DNA of 64,000 bases from positions 1-64,000 of the forward strand of contig NZ_VCJO01000001.1 in assembly GCF_009712475.1 (NCBI RefSeq), written 5' to 3'. The translations under genes and the position numbers were made by a program. Under the pieces are notes generated by a model. That model was not told the DNA's origin and searched no databases. It was given only the letters and a program-made list of their open reading frames with translations. Positions within the stretch are counted from its first letter, which is position 1; the number at the start of each line of letters is the position of its first letter. The DNA comes from Micromonospora sp. CP22 (lineage in GTDB: Bacteria; Actinomycetota; Actinomycetes; Mycobacteriales; Micromonosporaceae). This document shows positions 1 to 7,919 of the stretch, piece after piece.

Positions 1-970
1 AACAGGGCGGCTGCGTCCACTTCGCACGCCCCACCACCGCATCCTGCCAGGTCAGACCGCCAATGGCGGCTGCCGTAGTAGCCACCAGTTCATTAGCTGT
101 GGACACGACGTAGACGCCCGGTCGGGTGGCGTACTCGCGTGCCCAGTCGTGCTGAAGAAGCGAGTTGGCCAGGACTACGGGGCGGCCGTGCTGAAGCGCA
201 AGGCGAGCCTGCATCCGCGCGCCGCTATGGTATGTCGCCTCAACGACGACTGTCGCGGCGGCATAGCCGCTCATAACCGCATTCCGCATGGGAAAAGTGT
301 GCTTGCCGGGTGGCGCGTCTGGCCAGAACTGACTGAGCACCAATCCGTCTTTGACGATCTGATCCTGGAGAGCTCTGTTGGCCGCTGGGTAGTACCTGTT
401 GACCCCTGTACCGATGACAGCGACGGTGCGGCCCCCGGCGCGGAGGGCTGCGGTGTGGGCTGCTGTGTCGATGCCGGCAGCAAGACCAGAAACGACGGTG
501 ATGCCGGACTCGGCCAAGGCGGTTGCGCAGGTCTCGGCGATGCCGATGCCATGGTCGCTGGGCTGGCGGGTCCCGACCACTGCCACTGCTCGCCGATCCT
601 CCGCAGGCGTTCCGCGCGTGAACACGATCGGTGGCATCTGATGGATATCGCGCAGGCGCGCGGGATAGGTGTCATCGAACAGTGAGTGCACGTCGATCCC
701 GTCCGCCGCCCACGTCCGCAGCTCAACGAGCGCATCGTTCAACCCGTCTCGCACAGGGTCGTCAGCAAACAGGGTCTGCCCTGCGCCAAGGTGGCGATGC
801 AGGACGGCAAGCGCGCTGCCCTCGGCAAGCACCTCTGCGGTTATCTCGGTCCAGCGAACACCAGGCTGACGCAGCAGCGCGACAAGGGCTGCTACCTGGG
901 CCTGGTGGTCTTCCGGCATGTCAGTGATCCTAGGAGTGCGATCTACCGGCGGCAGCGACACGGAGCTCAT
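1..970 (-). CDS. DprA/Smf-family DNA-processing-like protein (3' end outside window)
   Basis: The minus strand is open from an ATG at 970 to the window edge with no stop, so the carboxyl end is missing; about 323 residues are visible. A strong GGGAGGAG ribosome site lies 5 bases before the ATG. After an 85-100 residue N-terminal region the DprA Rossmann fold is readable: VAVVGTRQPSDHG, then VSGLAAGIDTAAH, GGRTVAVIGTGVNRYYP, a phosphate-loop-like segment FPMRNAVMSG, and VVVEATYHSGARMQARLAL. Classical DprA binds ssDNA and loads RecA during transformation; this copy is not in the usual dprA context and its third-codon positions are less GC-rich than its neighbours, so I infer an acquired DprA-like paralogue. 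A role in natural competence is not implied. It is divergent from the P450 gene. Confidence 0.8.
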   Translation of the reverse strand, partial: MSSVSLPPVDRTPRITDMPEDHQAQVAALVALLRQPGVRWTEITAEVLAEGSALAVLHRHLGAGQTLFADDPVRDGLNDALVELRTWAADGIDVHSLFDDTYPARLRDIHQMPPIVFTRGTPAEDRRAVAVVGTRQPSDHGIGIAETCATALAESGITVVSGLAAGIDTAAHTAALRAGGRTVAVIGTGVNRYYPAANRALQDQIVKDGLVLSQFWPDAPPGKHTFPMRNAVMSGYAAATVVVEATYHSGARMQARLALQHGRPVVLANSLLQHDWAREYATRPGVYVVSTANELVATTAAAIGGLTWQDAVVGRAKWTQPPC

Positions 971-1008
971 TGCCGCTCCTCCCTTCGGTTGACCCTCGAC
1001 TCTAAGTT

Positions 1009-1024
1009 TCGTACAGCCGTACGA
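1009..1024. promoter_or_regulatory. Inverted repeat in the dprA-like/P450 divergent promoter region
   Basis: TCGTAC and GTACGA are separated by four bases (AGCC) in the 183-base spacer between the divergent DprA-like and P450 genes. The symmetry and position suit an operator. No regulator gene is adjacent, so the binding protein is unknown. Confidence 0.3.
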
Positions 1025-1153
1025 CGGTTTCCGTTTGTCGTGTTTGTGGCGTTGTCTGGCCTTGCGGGTCGGTCGTGCGGCGTCGTCGGTTGCGTGGCGC
1101 CCAAATCGACAACGATCTTGCAGGTGGCGAGGTTCGTCGTGCATGGTGGCCCC

Positions 1154-2383
1154 ATGGCGTCTATCGATGTTGATCCCGTGCGGCACCCGTTGAACGTCGA
1201 CGCGGATGGCATCGATCGGACAACGGGACCGGACAAGCATCCCCTCTACGCGCGGATCGCCGCCTCGGGGTCCGGTGTGCTGCCGGTGGTGCGACAGGTC
1301 GGCGGGGAGTGGCTCCCGGCCTTGTTGGTCTGCCGGTACGACGACGTCCGGATGGTGCTTCGGCGGCAGGATCTCTTCTCCCGCGCCGCTGCGGCCCACG
1401 CCGACCAGGTCGACGTGTCCGGGACGATGCTCGGCATGGACGGGGCGGAACACGCCGCGGTCCGGGGCACCGTGAAGGACAGTTTCACCAAACCGGCTGT
1501 GTCCGAGCTGCGCGACACGGTGCGCGCCGCTGCCGAGGCGCAGCTCGCGGTGTTGGTCGCCAAGGATCGTCAGGCCGATCTGGTCAGCGACTTCGCGGTG
1601 CCGTTCGCCCTGAACGTGATCTCCGACCTGCTCGGCCTGCCGGAGCCGGATCGGGCGCAGTTCCACCGCTGGGGCGACATGTTCATGGGGTCGGGTGACC
1701 TCAGTCGGGCGGACGCCGCCCGGTCCGCCGAGGAGATGGGCGGCTATCTGTGGCAGCAGTTGGACGGGCGGCGGGGCTGCCCCCGCGAAGACCTGCTGAC
1801 CCGGATCGCCACGGCGGCGGCGAACCAGCCGCTGGACGTTCAGGTCAAACTGCCGCTCTCGCTGATCGTCGGCGGGTGGGAAACCACTTCCAGTTCCATC
1901 TCGACCTTCCTGTATCTGCTGCGCACCTGCCCGTACGCCGGGCACGACCACGCGTGGGACTACCTGCTGGCGCATCCGGAGGCGGTCGACGGGGCGGTCA
2001 CCGAGTTGGAACGGCTGCACTCGACCTCGAACGGTGACGAGATGCCCCGGCGGGTGATGGCGGATGTGACCCTGCCCAGCGGTACGCGGCTGGCCGAGGG
2101 TGACATCGTGATCCCGTCGCACGACGCCGCGAACCGGGATCCACGGGTTTTCCCGGACCCGGAGCGGATGGACTTCGGGCGTGATCCGAACCCGCACCTC
2201 TCGTTCGGGTACGGCCCGCACTACTGCATCGGCGCACACCTGGGCGCTTTGGAGGTGCGGGTCGCGTTGGCGCTGCTGCTGCGGGAGCTGCCGACGTTGC
2301 GGCTCGCCGTGGCCCCGGACGAGGTCCGATGGAAGCAGGGACACGCCATCCTCGGCCCTGCCGCACTACCGGTCACCTGGTGA
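1154..2383 (+). CDS. Cytochrome P450 monooxygenase
   Basis: A 409-residue bacterial class P450. The ATG at 1154 gives the normal soluble length; the much longer open frame upstream is ordinary GC-rich read-through. The I-helix oxygen-activation motif GGWETTSS is near residue 240, an ExxR-type pair lies in TELERLH near 285-290, and the heme signature FGYGPHYCIGAHL places the axial cysteine at about residue 358. The I-helix has Gly-Gly-Trp-Glu where Ala/Gly-Gly-x-Asp/Glu is usual. There is no ferredoxin, ferredoxin reductase or biosynthetic cluster beside it, so redox partners must come from elsewhere and the substrate cannot be named. Bacterial enzymes of this size usually hydroxylate secondary metabolites or xenobiotics. 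It converges on a secreted hypothetical protein. Confidence 0.93.
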   Translation: MASIDVDPVRHPLNVDADGIDRTTGPDKHPLYARIAASGSGVLPVVRQVGGEWLPALLVCRYDDVRMVLRRQDLFSRAAAAHADQVDVSGTMLGMDGAEHAAVRGTVKDSFTKPAVSELRDTVRAAAEAQLAVLVAKDRQADLVSDFAVPFALNVISDLLGLPEPDRAQFHRWGDMFMGSGDLSRADAARSAEEMGGYLWQQLDGRRGCPREDLLTRIATAAANQPLDVQVKLPLSLIVGGWETTSSSISTFLYLLRTCPYAGHDHAWDYLLAHPEAVDGAVTELERLHSTSNGDEMPRRVMADVTLPSGTRLAEGDIVIPSHDAANRDPRVFPDPERMDFGRDPNPHLSFGYGPHYCIGAHLGALEVRVALALLLRELPTLRLAVAPDEVRWKQGHAILGPAALPVTW

Positions 2384-2407
2384 AACCGGCCAGGTGGTGA
2401 GGCCGGG

Positions 2408-2938
2408 TCAGCAGGGGGCGTGGCCGTCGACGAAGAGGCGGTGCGCCCAGGTGGCGTAACCAACGATGATCTTGCGTACGGTCTGGCCGTCGTGCAGGAA
2501 CAGGTACGCGCGGTCGCCGTCGCGGGCGAGCAGACCGTCGAAACGGTACGTCCCCTGTGGGGCATGAAGGTCGCGTACGGTCGGATAGCGGGCCCGGACC
2601 TCGGCGATGGGTGAGCCGGCGGAGATCCCCTCGGGGGTGCGGACCGGGTCGCCGGCCCAGAGCAGCACCAGTCGATCATCGATGAAGATCGGGCTGATCT
2701 CGTCATGCCCGGCCAGCGTCGGCCCGCAGGCGTCGACGTCGGTACGCAGGATGCCGCGCCGGGCCAGCTCGCGTTCCGACGCGCCGAAGTCCACATCGGC
2801 CAGCCCGTCGAGATCGACGATGCTGACCGAGGCGACGGGCTCGCGGACGGCGATGGTGTCCGGTGGCATGACTCCGCTACCCGATGCCGAGGCAGCCAGA
2901 AGTAGTGCGGCGATGAAGCCGAATTGTCGCAATTTCAT
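2408..2938 (-). CDS. Secreted hypothetical protein
   Basis: A 176-residue protein with a signal peptide: MKLRQF followed by a hydrophobic stretch (FIAALLLAASASGSG) in the first 20 residues. The mature part has two cysteines (in DACGPT and at the penultimate/last position HAPC) that could form a disulfide. It is rich in beta-type segments such as ISPIFIDDRLVLLW and YRFDGLLARDGDRAYLFLHDG, with a LSDLDFG-like opening (LADVDFGASERELA) resembling small outside-facing globular proteins. I do not recognise a named family. It is transcribed away from the P450 end, separated from the next minus-strand gene by about 40 bases, and could be co-transcribed with it. Confidence 0.75.
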   Translation of the reverse strand: MKLRQFGFIAALLLAASASGSGVMPPDTIAVREPVASVSIVDLDGLADVDFGASERELARRGILRTDVDACGPTLAGHDEISPIFIDDRLVLLWAGDPVRTPEGISAGSPIAEVRARYPTVRDLHAPQGTYRFDGLLARDGDRAYLFLHDGQTVRKIIVGYATWAHRLFVDGHAPC

Positions 2939-2977
2939 CAGAATCCCCCAGTCCCCAACGTGACGGGGGCGCTGAGG

Positions 2978-3535
2978 TTATTGCCGGGACTCCCATTCGT
3001 CTGCCAATTCGTCCCAGTAGTCGACGCTGAGCCCTCGTCGGCCGTGCGCGAGCCAACCTTCGGTGCTCCGCTCGACGTGTAATCCCAGCTCAGCGAAGGG
3101 GTCGATCCACTGCCCCGGCTCCGCGCCCAGCTCGACCAGGGCCGCGTTGATCGGCCATCCGGGGCGCGGGCCGTCGAACGCCGCGTCGAAGCGCGGACCC
3201 CAGGAGAGGGTGCCGTCCAGCCAGACCGCCGCCGCCTGGTGCCCGGCCCCTCCGGCGAACTCCGCCTCGACGTACGCGACCGGCCCGCGCAGTGACCAGC
3301 GGGCCAGGGCGTCGGTCAGCGCGGGGGAGAGGATCAGCGTGAACGGGTGCTCCGGATCGGGCTCGTCGGTCGTGTAGTCGGGAGGTGTGCCGGTCAACTC
3401 CTCGACGAACTGCGGCGTGACGGGCAGCAGCGCGAAGTCCTGTCGCAGCTTTCCGAGGACGGCGTAGTCCAGCTCGCGGGTCTGCTCGCGCAGCAGCTCG
3501 GCGTCCGCGACGATCGCGCTGAGCTGGTAACTCAC
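2978..3535 (-). CDS. Hypothetical cytoplasmic protein
   Basis: A 185-residue acidic protein, read from a GTG start at 3535 (GTG AGT TAC CAG). No signal peptide or membrane segment is visible. Features are an N-terminal helix-rich part (SAIVADAELLREQTRELDYAVLGKLRQDF), a central GPVAYVEAEFAGGAGHQAAAVWLDG strand-rich segment naming its own tryptophans, and a C-terminal WPINAALVELG / VDYWDELADEW part. This composition resembles small actinobacterial proteins of unknown function that sit beside toxin-immunity style genes, but no such toxin is seen here. Function unknown; its coding reality is supported by length, codon use and lack of a competing frame. Confidence 0.7.
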   Translation of the reverse strand: MSYQLSAIVADAELLREQTRELDYAVLGKLRQDFALLPVTPQFVEELTGTPPDYTTDEPDPEHPFTLILSPALTDALARWSLRGPVAYVEAEFAGGAGHQAAAVWLDGTLSWGPRFDAAFDGPRPGWPINAALVELGAEPGQWIDPFAELGLHVERSTEGWLAHGRRGLSVDYWDELADEWESRQ

Positions 3536-3578
3536 CCCGCGTCCACAGCCTGTGGATAGAACATGTGTACGATGGGAG

Positions 3579-3785
3579 TCAGGTCTTGTCGACCGTGGCG
3601 ACGAAGGCGCGCCAGGCCGCCCGTGTGAAGATCAGCGCCGGCCCGGTCGGGTCCTTCGAATCGCGTACGCCAACCACGCCGGGCAGGTTGTCGGCGACCT
3701 CGACGCAAGCTCCCCCGTTGCCGCTGCTGCGGCTGCTCTTGCGCCAGCGGGCACCGGACAGCACCGGGATGTCGTTCACTGCCAT
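3579..3785 (-). CDS. DUF397 domain protein
   Basis: A 68-residue protein with the DUF397 pattern: W-R-K-S-S-R-S near residue 14, GNGGACVEVAD in the middle, then VVGVRDSKDPTGPAL and FTRAAWRAFV. In actinomycetes these small proteins are encoded next to an XRE-type regulator with a DUF5753 sensor domain (BldB/AbaA-type pairs linked to development). Here the start overlaps the end of just such a DUF5753 gene by ten bases, but that partner lacks its DNA-binding half. The pair may therefore be a relic. No enzymatic function is known for DUF397. Confidence 0.9.
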   Translation of the reverse strand: MAVNDIPVLSGARWRKSSRSSGNGGACVEVADNLPGVVGVRDSKDPTGPALIFTRAAWRAFVATVDKT

Positions 3786-4117
3786 GACTGCGCCACCTCC
3801 TTGATCAGGTCGACCGACTGCCAGTGCGACAGTGTCTCGCCGCGTACGTTCTCCCAGGCGGCCAGTATCGCCGCGATTTCGGCCTGCTCACTGACCACCT
3901 GCCCCTGCACCTGGTTGTCCAGGTAGCCGGCGATGCGGTGATCCGGCGCGGTGGCGATGATGAACGGGCCGTTCAACCCAGCGTATTCGCCCACTGTGGA
4001 CGGCACCACATGGATCCGGATGTGCGGCTCGGCGCACGCCTCGACGAGCGCGAGCAACTGCTCGCGCATGGTGGCCGGGCCGCCGACCGGCCGACGCAAC
4101 ACCGCCTCGTCCAGCAC
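3776..4117 (-). pseudogene. XRE-family regulator remnant, DUF5753 3' part only
   Basis: The frame encodes the last 113 residues of a DUF5753 protein (LDEAVLRRPVGG, MREQLLALVE, IRIHVVPSTVGEYAGLNGPF, SHWQSVDLIKEVA). Intact relatives are about 270-290 residues with an N-terminal helix-turn-helix of about 65 residues. Reading upstream in frame, the family sequence continues only for about eight more codons (APPLFTAV) and then enters the palindromic repeat at 4141-4190, where a TAG closes the frame. The DNA-binding half and half of the sensor domain are absent. A GTG at 4117 could start a fragment, but it would have no DNA-binding domain. I infer truncation by repeat insertion or recombination at the repeat. 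Confidence 0.8.
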
Positions 4118-4140
4118 GGCGGTGAACAGCGGCGGAGCGA

Positions 4141-4190
4141 AGGAAGGGCACCTTATTAACGCCTCGCGTTGTACAAGGGCCCCTTCCTAA
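4141..4190. repeat. Palindromic repeat copy R1 (GGAAGGGGCCC family)
   Basis: First of four related elements. On the minus strand it reads TTAGGAAGGGGCCC, a spacer, then GAGGCGTTAATAAGGTGCC and CTTCCTT. Its 3' half (AGGCGTTAATAAGGTGCC plus CTTCCTT) is identical to copy R2. The outer arms AGGAAGGG and CCCTTCCT pair. It abuts the truncated DUF5753 gene. Confidence 0.85.
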
Positions 4191-4358
4191 CCGCGCTACT
4201 AGTTAGGCGGCAGCCTCGATGGCGTGGGCGGCAGTTGAGGCCCTGACCCTGACCGCCCGCGACACCGGGGTGTGAAGCCGTAGTGCTGTTGCCGGTGTCC
4301 GGGAGCTGGCGAGCGGTCCGATCTTTCAACTGAGACGAGAGCGACCGTAGAGACGACT

Positions 4359-4387
4359 CAGGGCCGGTCCCAATGGGGCCGGCCCTG
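4359..4387 (-). terminator. Hairpin terminator downstream of tRNA-Ser
   Basis: A nine-base-pair outer stem CAGGGCCGG / CCGGCCCTG continues through TCCC / GGGG around an AAT loop. It lies 23 bases past the 3' end of the minus-strand tRNA-Ser. No T-run follows, as is common in high-GC actinobacteria. Confidence 0.6.
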
Positions 4388-4409
4388 GCGTTTGTGCTGC
4401 TCAGGTGAG

Positions 4410-4494
4410 CGGAGGATACGAGATTCGAACTCGTGAGGGTGTTAACCCAACACGCTTTCCAAGCGTGCGCCCTAGGCCTCTAGGCGAATCCTCC
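4410..4494 (-). tRNA. tRNA-Ser (anticodon GGA)
   Basis: On the minus strand a seven-base acceptor stem GGAGGAT pairs with ATCCTCC, with discriminator G. The anticodon stem CACGC/GCGTG encloses loop TTGGAAA, giving anticodon GGA, which reads UCC and UCU serine codons. A long variable arm (GTTGGGTTAACACCC region) and T-arm GAGTTCGAATCTC confirm a class II serine tRNA of 85 bases. CCA is not encoded. The accessory block at 1-4.2 kb lies on the 3' side of this tRNA, the side where integrative elements usually insert, although no duplicated 3' end is visible. Confidence 0.95.
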
Positions 4495-4574
4495 GCGAGC
4501 CAGGATACAGGTCTGCGCCGAGCTTCCCACCCCACCACCCCCTGAGGATCCACGATCGGTCGGGTAGGCTGGGC

Positions 4575-4667
4575 GTACCTCCCGTGCGGCGGTATCTCGT
4601 GAACCTCCCCAGGGCCGGAAGGCAGCAAGGATAAGCGAGCTCTGCCGGGTGCACGGGAGGCCTTTCT
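4575..4667 (+). ncRNA. ffs: Signal recognition particle RNA, small bacterial (4.5S-type)
   Basis: The conserved apical domain is present: the asymmetric internal loop and GGAA tetraloop region read CAGGGCCGGAAGGCAGCA, followed by the AAGGATAAGC strand and CTCTGCCGGGTGC. Outer arms CCTCCCGTGC (4579-4588) and GCACGGGAGG (4651-4660) pair. SRP RNA binds Ffh and directs nascent membrane proteins to the translocon. In actinobacteria this gene typically sits just upstream of dnaX, as here. Ends are approximate. Confidence 0.9.
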
Positions 4668-4726
4668 GTCTCCGCCTCCGGTGTCTCCCACCTCACTCGC
4701 TGTGCCCGGGTGCTGCCGGCTCAGGT

Positions 4727-4780
4727 GTTAAGAGGGGCCCCTTCCTCTACCGGAGGCGTTAATAAGGTGCCCTTCCTTGC
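4727..4780. repeat. Palindromic repeat copy R2 (GGAAGGGGCCC family)
   Basis: GTTAAGAGGGGCCCC then TTCCTCTACC, followed by GGAGGCGTTAATAAGGTGCC and CTTCCTTGC. The second half matches R1 exactly over about 25 bases. It lies between the SRP RNA and dnaX, inside the dnaX leader region. Confidence 0.85.
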
Positions 4781-4856
4781 ACCGCCGTCAGCGGGGTGGG
4801 TGGTCAGGCGGGGCGGGTCGGCGCAGAATGGCTCGGTCGAGAGGAGGCGGGACGCC

Positions 4857-7475
4857 GTGGCACTGGCGCTCTACCGCAAGTACCGGCCGCGTACCTTCGC
4901 CGAGGTCATCGGGCAGGAGCACGTCACCGAGCCGTTGTCGCAGGCGTTGCGTAGCGGGCGGCTGAACCACGCGTACCTCTTCTCCGGCCCGCGCGGCTGC
5001 GGCAAGACCTCCAGCGCCCGCATCCTGGCCCGCTCGCTCAACTGTGAGCACGGGCCCACCCCGGAGCCCTGTGGCACCTGTGACTCCTGTCGCTCGCTGG
5101 CCGGTGACGGGGCCGGCTCGATCGACGTCATCGAGATCGACGCGGCCAGCCACGGTGGCGTGGACGACGCCCGTGAGCTGCGCGAGAAGGCGTTCTTCGC
5201 GCCCGCCAACAGCCGCTTCAAGATCTATGTGATCGACGAGGCGCACATGGTCTCGTCGGCCGGCTTCAACGCCCTGCTCAAGCTGGTCGAGGAGCCGCCG
5301 GAGTACGTCAAGTTCATCTTCGCCACGACCGAGCCGGAGAAGGTCCTCGGCACGATCAAGTCGCGGACCCACCACTACCCGTTCCGGCTGATCCCGCCGA
5401 AGGTGCTCCGGCCCTATCTTGAGCAGCTCTGCGAGGCCGAGGGGGTGCAGGTCGAGTCGGCGGTGTTCCCGCTGGTGGTGCGGGCCGGTGGCGGCAGCGC
5501 CCGGGACAGCCTCTCCGTACTCGACCAGCTCATCGCCGGTGCCGGTCCCGACGGGGTGACCTACGCCCGAGCCGCCGCGCTGCTCGGGGTGACCGACGCG
5601 GCGCTGATCGACGAGATGTGCGACGCCCTCGCCGCCGGGGACGGTGCCGCCGCGTACGCCACCGTCGACCGGGTCGCCGAGGCCGGGCACGACCCCCGCC
5701 GGTTCGCCTCCGACCTGCTGGAACGTCTGCGGGATCTGATCGTGCTCCAGCAGGTGCCCGACGCGGTGGCCAAGGGGCTGATCGACGGGCCGGACGACCA
5801 GATCGAGCGGATGACCGCCCAGGCCCAGCGGCTCGGGCCGGGCACCCTGTCCCGCTGCGCCGACATCGTGCACGACGGCCTGGTGGAGATGCGCGGCACC
5901 ACCGCGCCCCGGCTGCTGCTGGAGTTGATCTGCGCCCGGATGCTGCTACCGGGCGTGGACGACTCGACCGGTGGTCTGCTCCAGCGCCTCGAACGCATGG
6001 AGCGGCGGCTCACCGTCGTCGGCACCGACGCGCCGTCGGCCGCCGCCGACTCCGCGCCCGCCGCCAACCCCCCGGCCGTACGCACGCAGCCTCCCGCCGC
6101 GCCCGCGGCTGCCGCCGCGAACCGGGCCGGGACCGGCGCTGCCGCGCCGGCTACCGACGCCCCACCTGTCGATCCCGGCAACGGTCACCCGCACTCCTCA
6201 CGTGGCGGCGTGACCTCGAACGGTGGCCCGAGGGCTGGTGGTACCGCAGCGGGTGGAGCCCACACCGGCACCACACCGGCCGGTGGGCCGGATGGCGGTC
6301 GGCCGGGGGCGACCGATGGTGTCGCCGCGCCCCGGCGACCGGTGCCGGCGTCGGCGGTCATGCCCGACCCGGCGACCCCGGAGCCGCCCCGCCCCGGAGC
6401 GGTGAGCCCCGGCGTGCTGGACGCGGTGGCGGTGCGCCGGGTCTGGCCGGAGGTGGTCGGCAAGGTCAACCGGAGCAACAAGCGGATCGCCGCGCTGATG
6501 CGGGACGCCGTCGTCCGGGACCTCGACGGGGACACTCTGGTGCTCACCGTGAAGTCGGCGGTGCTGGCCCGGATGATGTCCGACCACGCGCAGGTGCTCA
6601 CCGACGCGCTCTACGAGGAGTTGGGCGGACGCTGGCAGATCCGGTGCGAGGTGGCCGGCGAGCGGGGCGGAGTATCGCTCGGTCCGTCGCGCGGCACCGC
6701 CGCTCCCAGCGCTGCTCCGGCGACCGCCAGCCCGGACACACCGCCGGGGCGTGCCGACCGGGGTCGTTCCGGCAACGCTCGTCGGCCCGGTGACGCCGCC
6801 GAGGGCGACGACGACTGGCCGGAACCGGCCCGCCCAGGTGGCAGTGATCCGTCCGCTGGCGGTGGCGGCTCCGACGACGACTGGCCGGAGGCCGCCCGCC
6901 CCGGCGGCGTCTCCGCCGCTGCGGCAGGGGGCCCGTCGGGTGCCTCCCGGGCGGCGGCGTCCGACACTTCGGCGGACCCGGCTGCCCGTGGCGTGACTCC
7001 GGGCAACGGTTCACCGGGCGGCGCGGCGGGTCGGGCCAACGGAAACGGGGTGGCTGGCTCGCCCGCCAGTGGGGGGAGCGCCGCTTCGGGCGGCCCTGGG
7101 TCGAACGGCACGCCACGCCAGGCGGCCGGGCCCAACGGAACCGGCAGCCCTCCGGTGAGCAGCGCGATCGCGGCAGCACGGGCGGCGGCGGCCGGGCGGG
7201 GTGCGCGTACCGCCAAGGGTGTCCGGCCGACCGCGGACGTGGAGTTCGCCGGCGAGCCACCGTACGACCCGGATTTCGACGGCCCGCTGCGCGGCGGCGC
7301 GGGACGTCCCGGCGGTGCCCAACCGGCCGTCACCGCCACCTACGAGGGCTTCGACCCGGGGGACGAGCCGCTCGACGAGATCATCGACGAGAAGACCGCC
7401 CGCGAGTCGAGCGAGGAGCAGGCCGTACGGCTGCTTCGGGAGACCTTCGGCAGCGTCGAGAAGGTCGGCGACTGA
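4857..7475 (+). CDS. dnaX: DNA polymerase III subunit gamma/tau
   Basis: The clamp-loader ATPase that opens the DnaN sliding clamp and links polymerase cores. I start it at GTG 4857 (VALALYRKYRPRTFAEVIGQ), preceded by GAGGAGGCGG; the frame upstream crosses repeat R2 and is not family-like. In the 872-residue product, Walker A GPRGCGKTSS is near residues 43-52, the zinc-binding cysteines are in CEHGP...CGTCDSC (about 62-80), Walker B is VIDEAHM and sensor 1 FIFATTEPEKV. Domain III runs to about residue 365 and tau-like domain V (VWPEVVGKVNRSNKRIAALM) lies near 525-610. It is unusually rich in Ala/Gly/Pro linker, including a duplicated DDDWPE(P/A)ARPGG motif near residues 650-685. It heads dnaX-ybaB-recR. 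Confidence 0.97.
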   Translation: MALALYRKYRPRTFAEVIGQEHVTEPLSQALRSGRLNHAYLFSGPRGCGKTSSARILARSLNCEHGPTPEPCGTCDSCRSLAGDGAGSIDVIEIDAASHGGVDDARELREKAFFAPANSRFKIYVIDEAHMVSSAGFNALLKLVEEPPEYVKFIFATTEPEKVLGTIKSRTHHYPFRLIPPKVLRPYLEQLCEAEGVQVESAVFPLVVRAGGGSARDSLSVLDQLIAGAGPDGVTYARAAALLGVTDAALIDEMCDALAAGDGAAAYATVDRVAEAGHDPRRFASDLLERLRDLIVLQQVPDAVAKGLIDGPDDQIERMTAQAQRLGPGTLSRCADIVHDGLVEMRGTTAPRLLLELICARMLLPGVDDSTGGLLQRLERMERRLTVVGTDAPSAAADSAPAANPPAVRTQPPAAPAAAAANRAGTGAAAPATDAPPVDPGNGHPHSSRGGVTSNGGPRAGGTAAGGAHTGTTPAGGPDGGRPGATDGVAAPRRPVPASAVMPDPATPEPPRPGAVSPGVLDAVAVRRVWPEVVGKVNRSNKRIAALMRDAVVRDLDGDTLVLTVKSAVLARMMSDHAQVLTDALYEELGGRWQIRCEVAGERGGVSLGPSRGTAAPSAAPATASPDTPPGRADRGRSGNARRPGDAAEGDDDWPEPARPGGSDPSAGGGGSDDDWPEAARPGGVSAAAAGGPSGASRAAASDTSADPAARGVTPGNGSPGGAAGRANGNGVAGSPASGGSAASGGPGSNGTPRQAAGPNGTGSPPVSSAIAAARAAAAGRGARTAKGVRPTADVEFAGEPPYDPDFDGPLRGGAGRPGGAQPAVTATYEGFDPGDEPLDEIIDEKTARESSEEQAVRLLRETFGSVEKVGD

Positions 7476-7580
7476 CTCCGCCGCCCCGACCGGCGCGAGT
7501 ACGGGGTGCGCCGCGCGGGGTAGGTCGGTGGGGGACGTTAGGGTGAGCGGCGGCAGCGTAGGCGAGTTGAGGGAGTCATC

Positions 7581-7913
7581 GTGCGGCCTGGTGGACAGCC
7601 GAACATGCAGCAGATGCTGAAGCAGGCGCAGAAGATGCAGCAGCAGATCGCCAAGGCGCAGGCCGAGTTGGCCGAGGCCGAGGTGACCGGCACCGCTGGC
7701 GGTGGGTTGGTCACCGCTGTCGTCTCCGGTTCCGGCGACGTCAAGAGCATCAAGATCGATCCGAAGGCCGTCGACCCGGACGACGTGGAGACCCTGGAGG
7801 ACCTGGTCGTCGCCGCGCTGCACAACGCCACCGAGGCGGCCCGCGAGCTGACCGAGCAGAAGATGGGCCCGGTCGCGGGTGGGATGGGCGGCCTCGGCCT
7901 GCCCGGGTTCTGA
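7581..7913 (+). CDS. ybaB: YbaB/EbfC family nucleoid-associated protein
   Basis: A 110-residue protein starting at GTG 7581. The family hallmark N-terminal coiled coil is clear ([27 protein letters not shown]), followed by the beta-rich core [22 protein letters not shown] and the C-terminal helix [20 protein letters not shown]. YbaB forms dimers that bind DNA and is encoded between dnaX and recR in most bacteria, the exact position here. It ends six bases before recR, so translational coupling is likely. The glycine-rich tail [11 protein letters not shown] is typical of the family. Confidence 0.96.
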   Translation: MRPGGQPNMQQMLKQAQKMQQQIAKAQAELAEAEVTGTAGGGLVTAVVSGSGDVKSIKIDPKAVDPDDVETLEDLVVAALHNATEAARELTEQKMGPVAGGMGGLGLPGF

Positions 7914-7919
7914 GTCCGC

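Noticed and set aside
686..1153. N-terminal extension of the P450 open frame
   Set aside because: It overlaps the DprA-like gene start and gives no P450 similarity; ATG 1154 yields normal length.
3650..3670. TTCGAATC match to the tRNA T-arm as an attachment site
   Set aside because: Only eight bases match; not enough for an att duplication.
4208..4319. A minus-strand 38-codon frame ending in EAAA beside the truncated regulator
   Set aside because: It lacks a start, RBS and recognised family; too short to support.
4788..5873. Long minus-strand frame opposite dnaX
   Set aside because: Pure antisense shadow of dnaX with low-complexity Gly/Arg composition.
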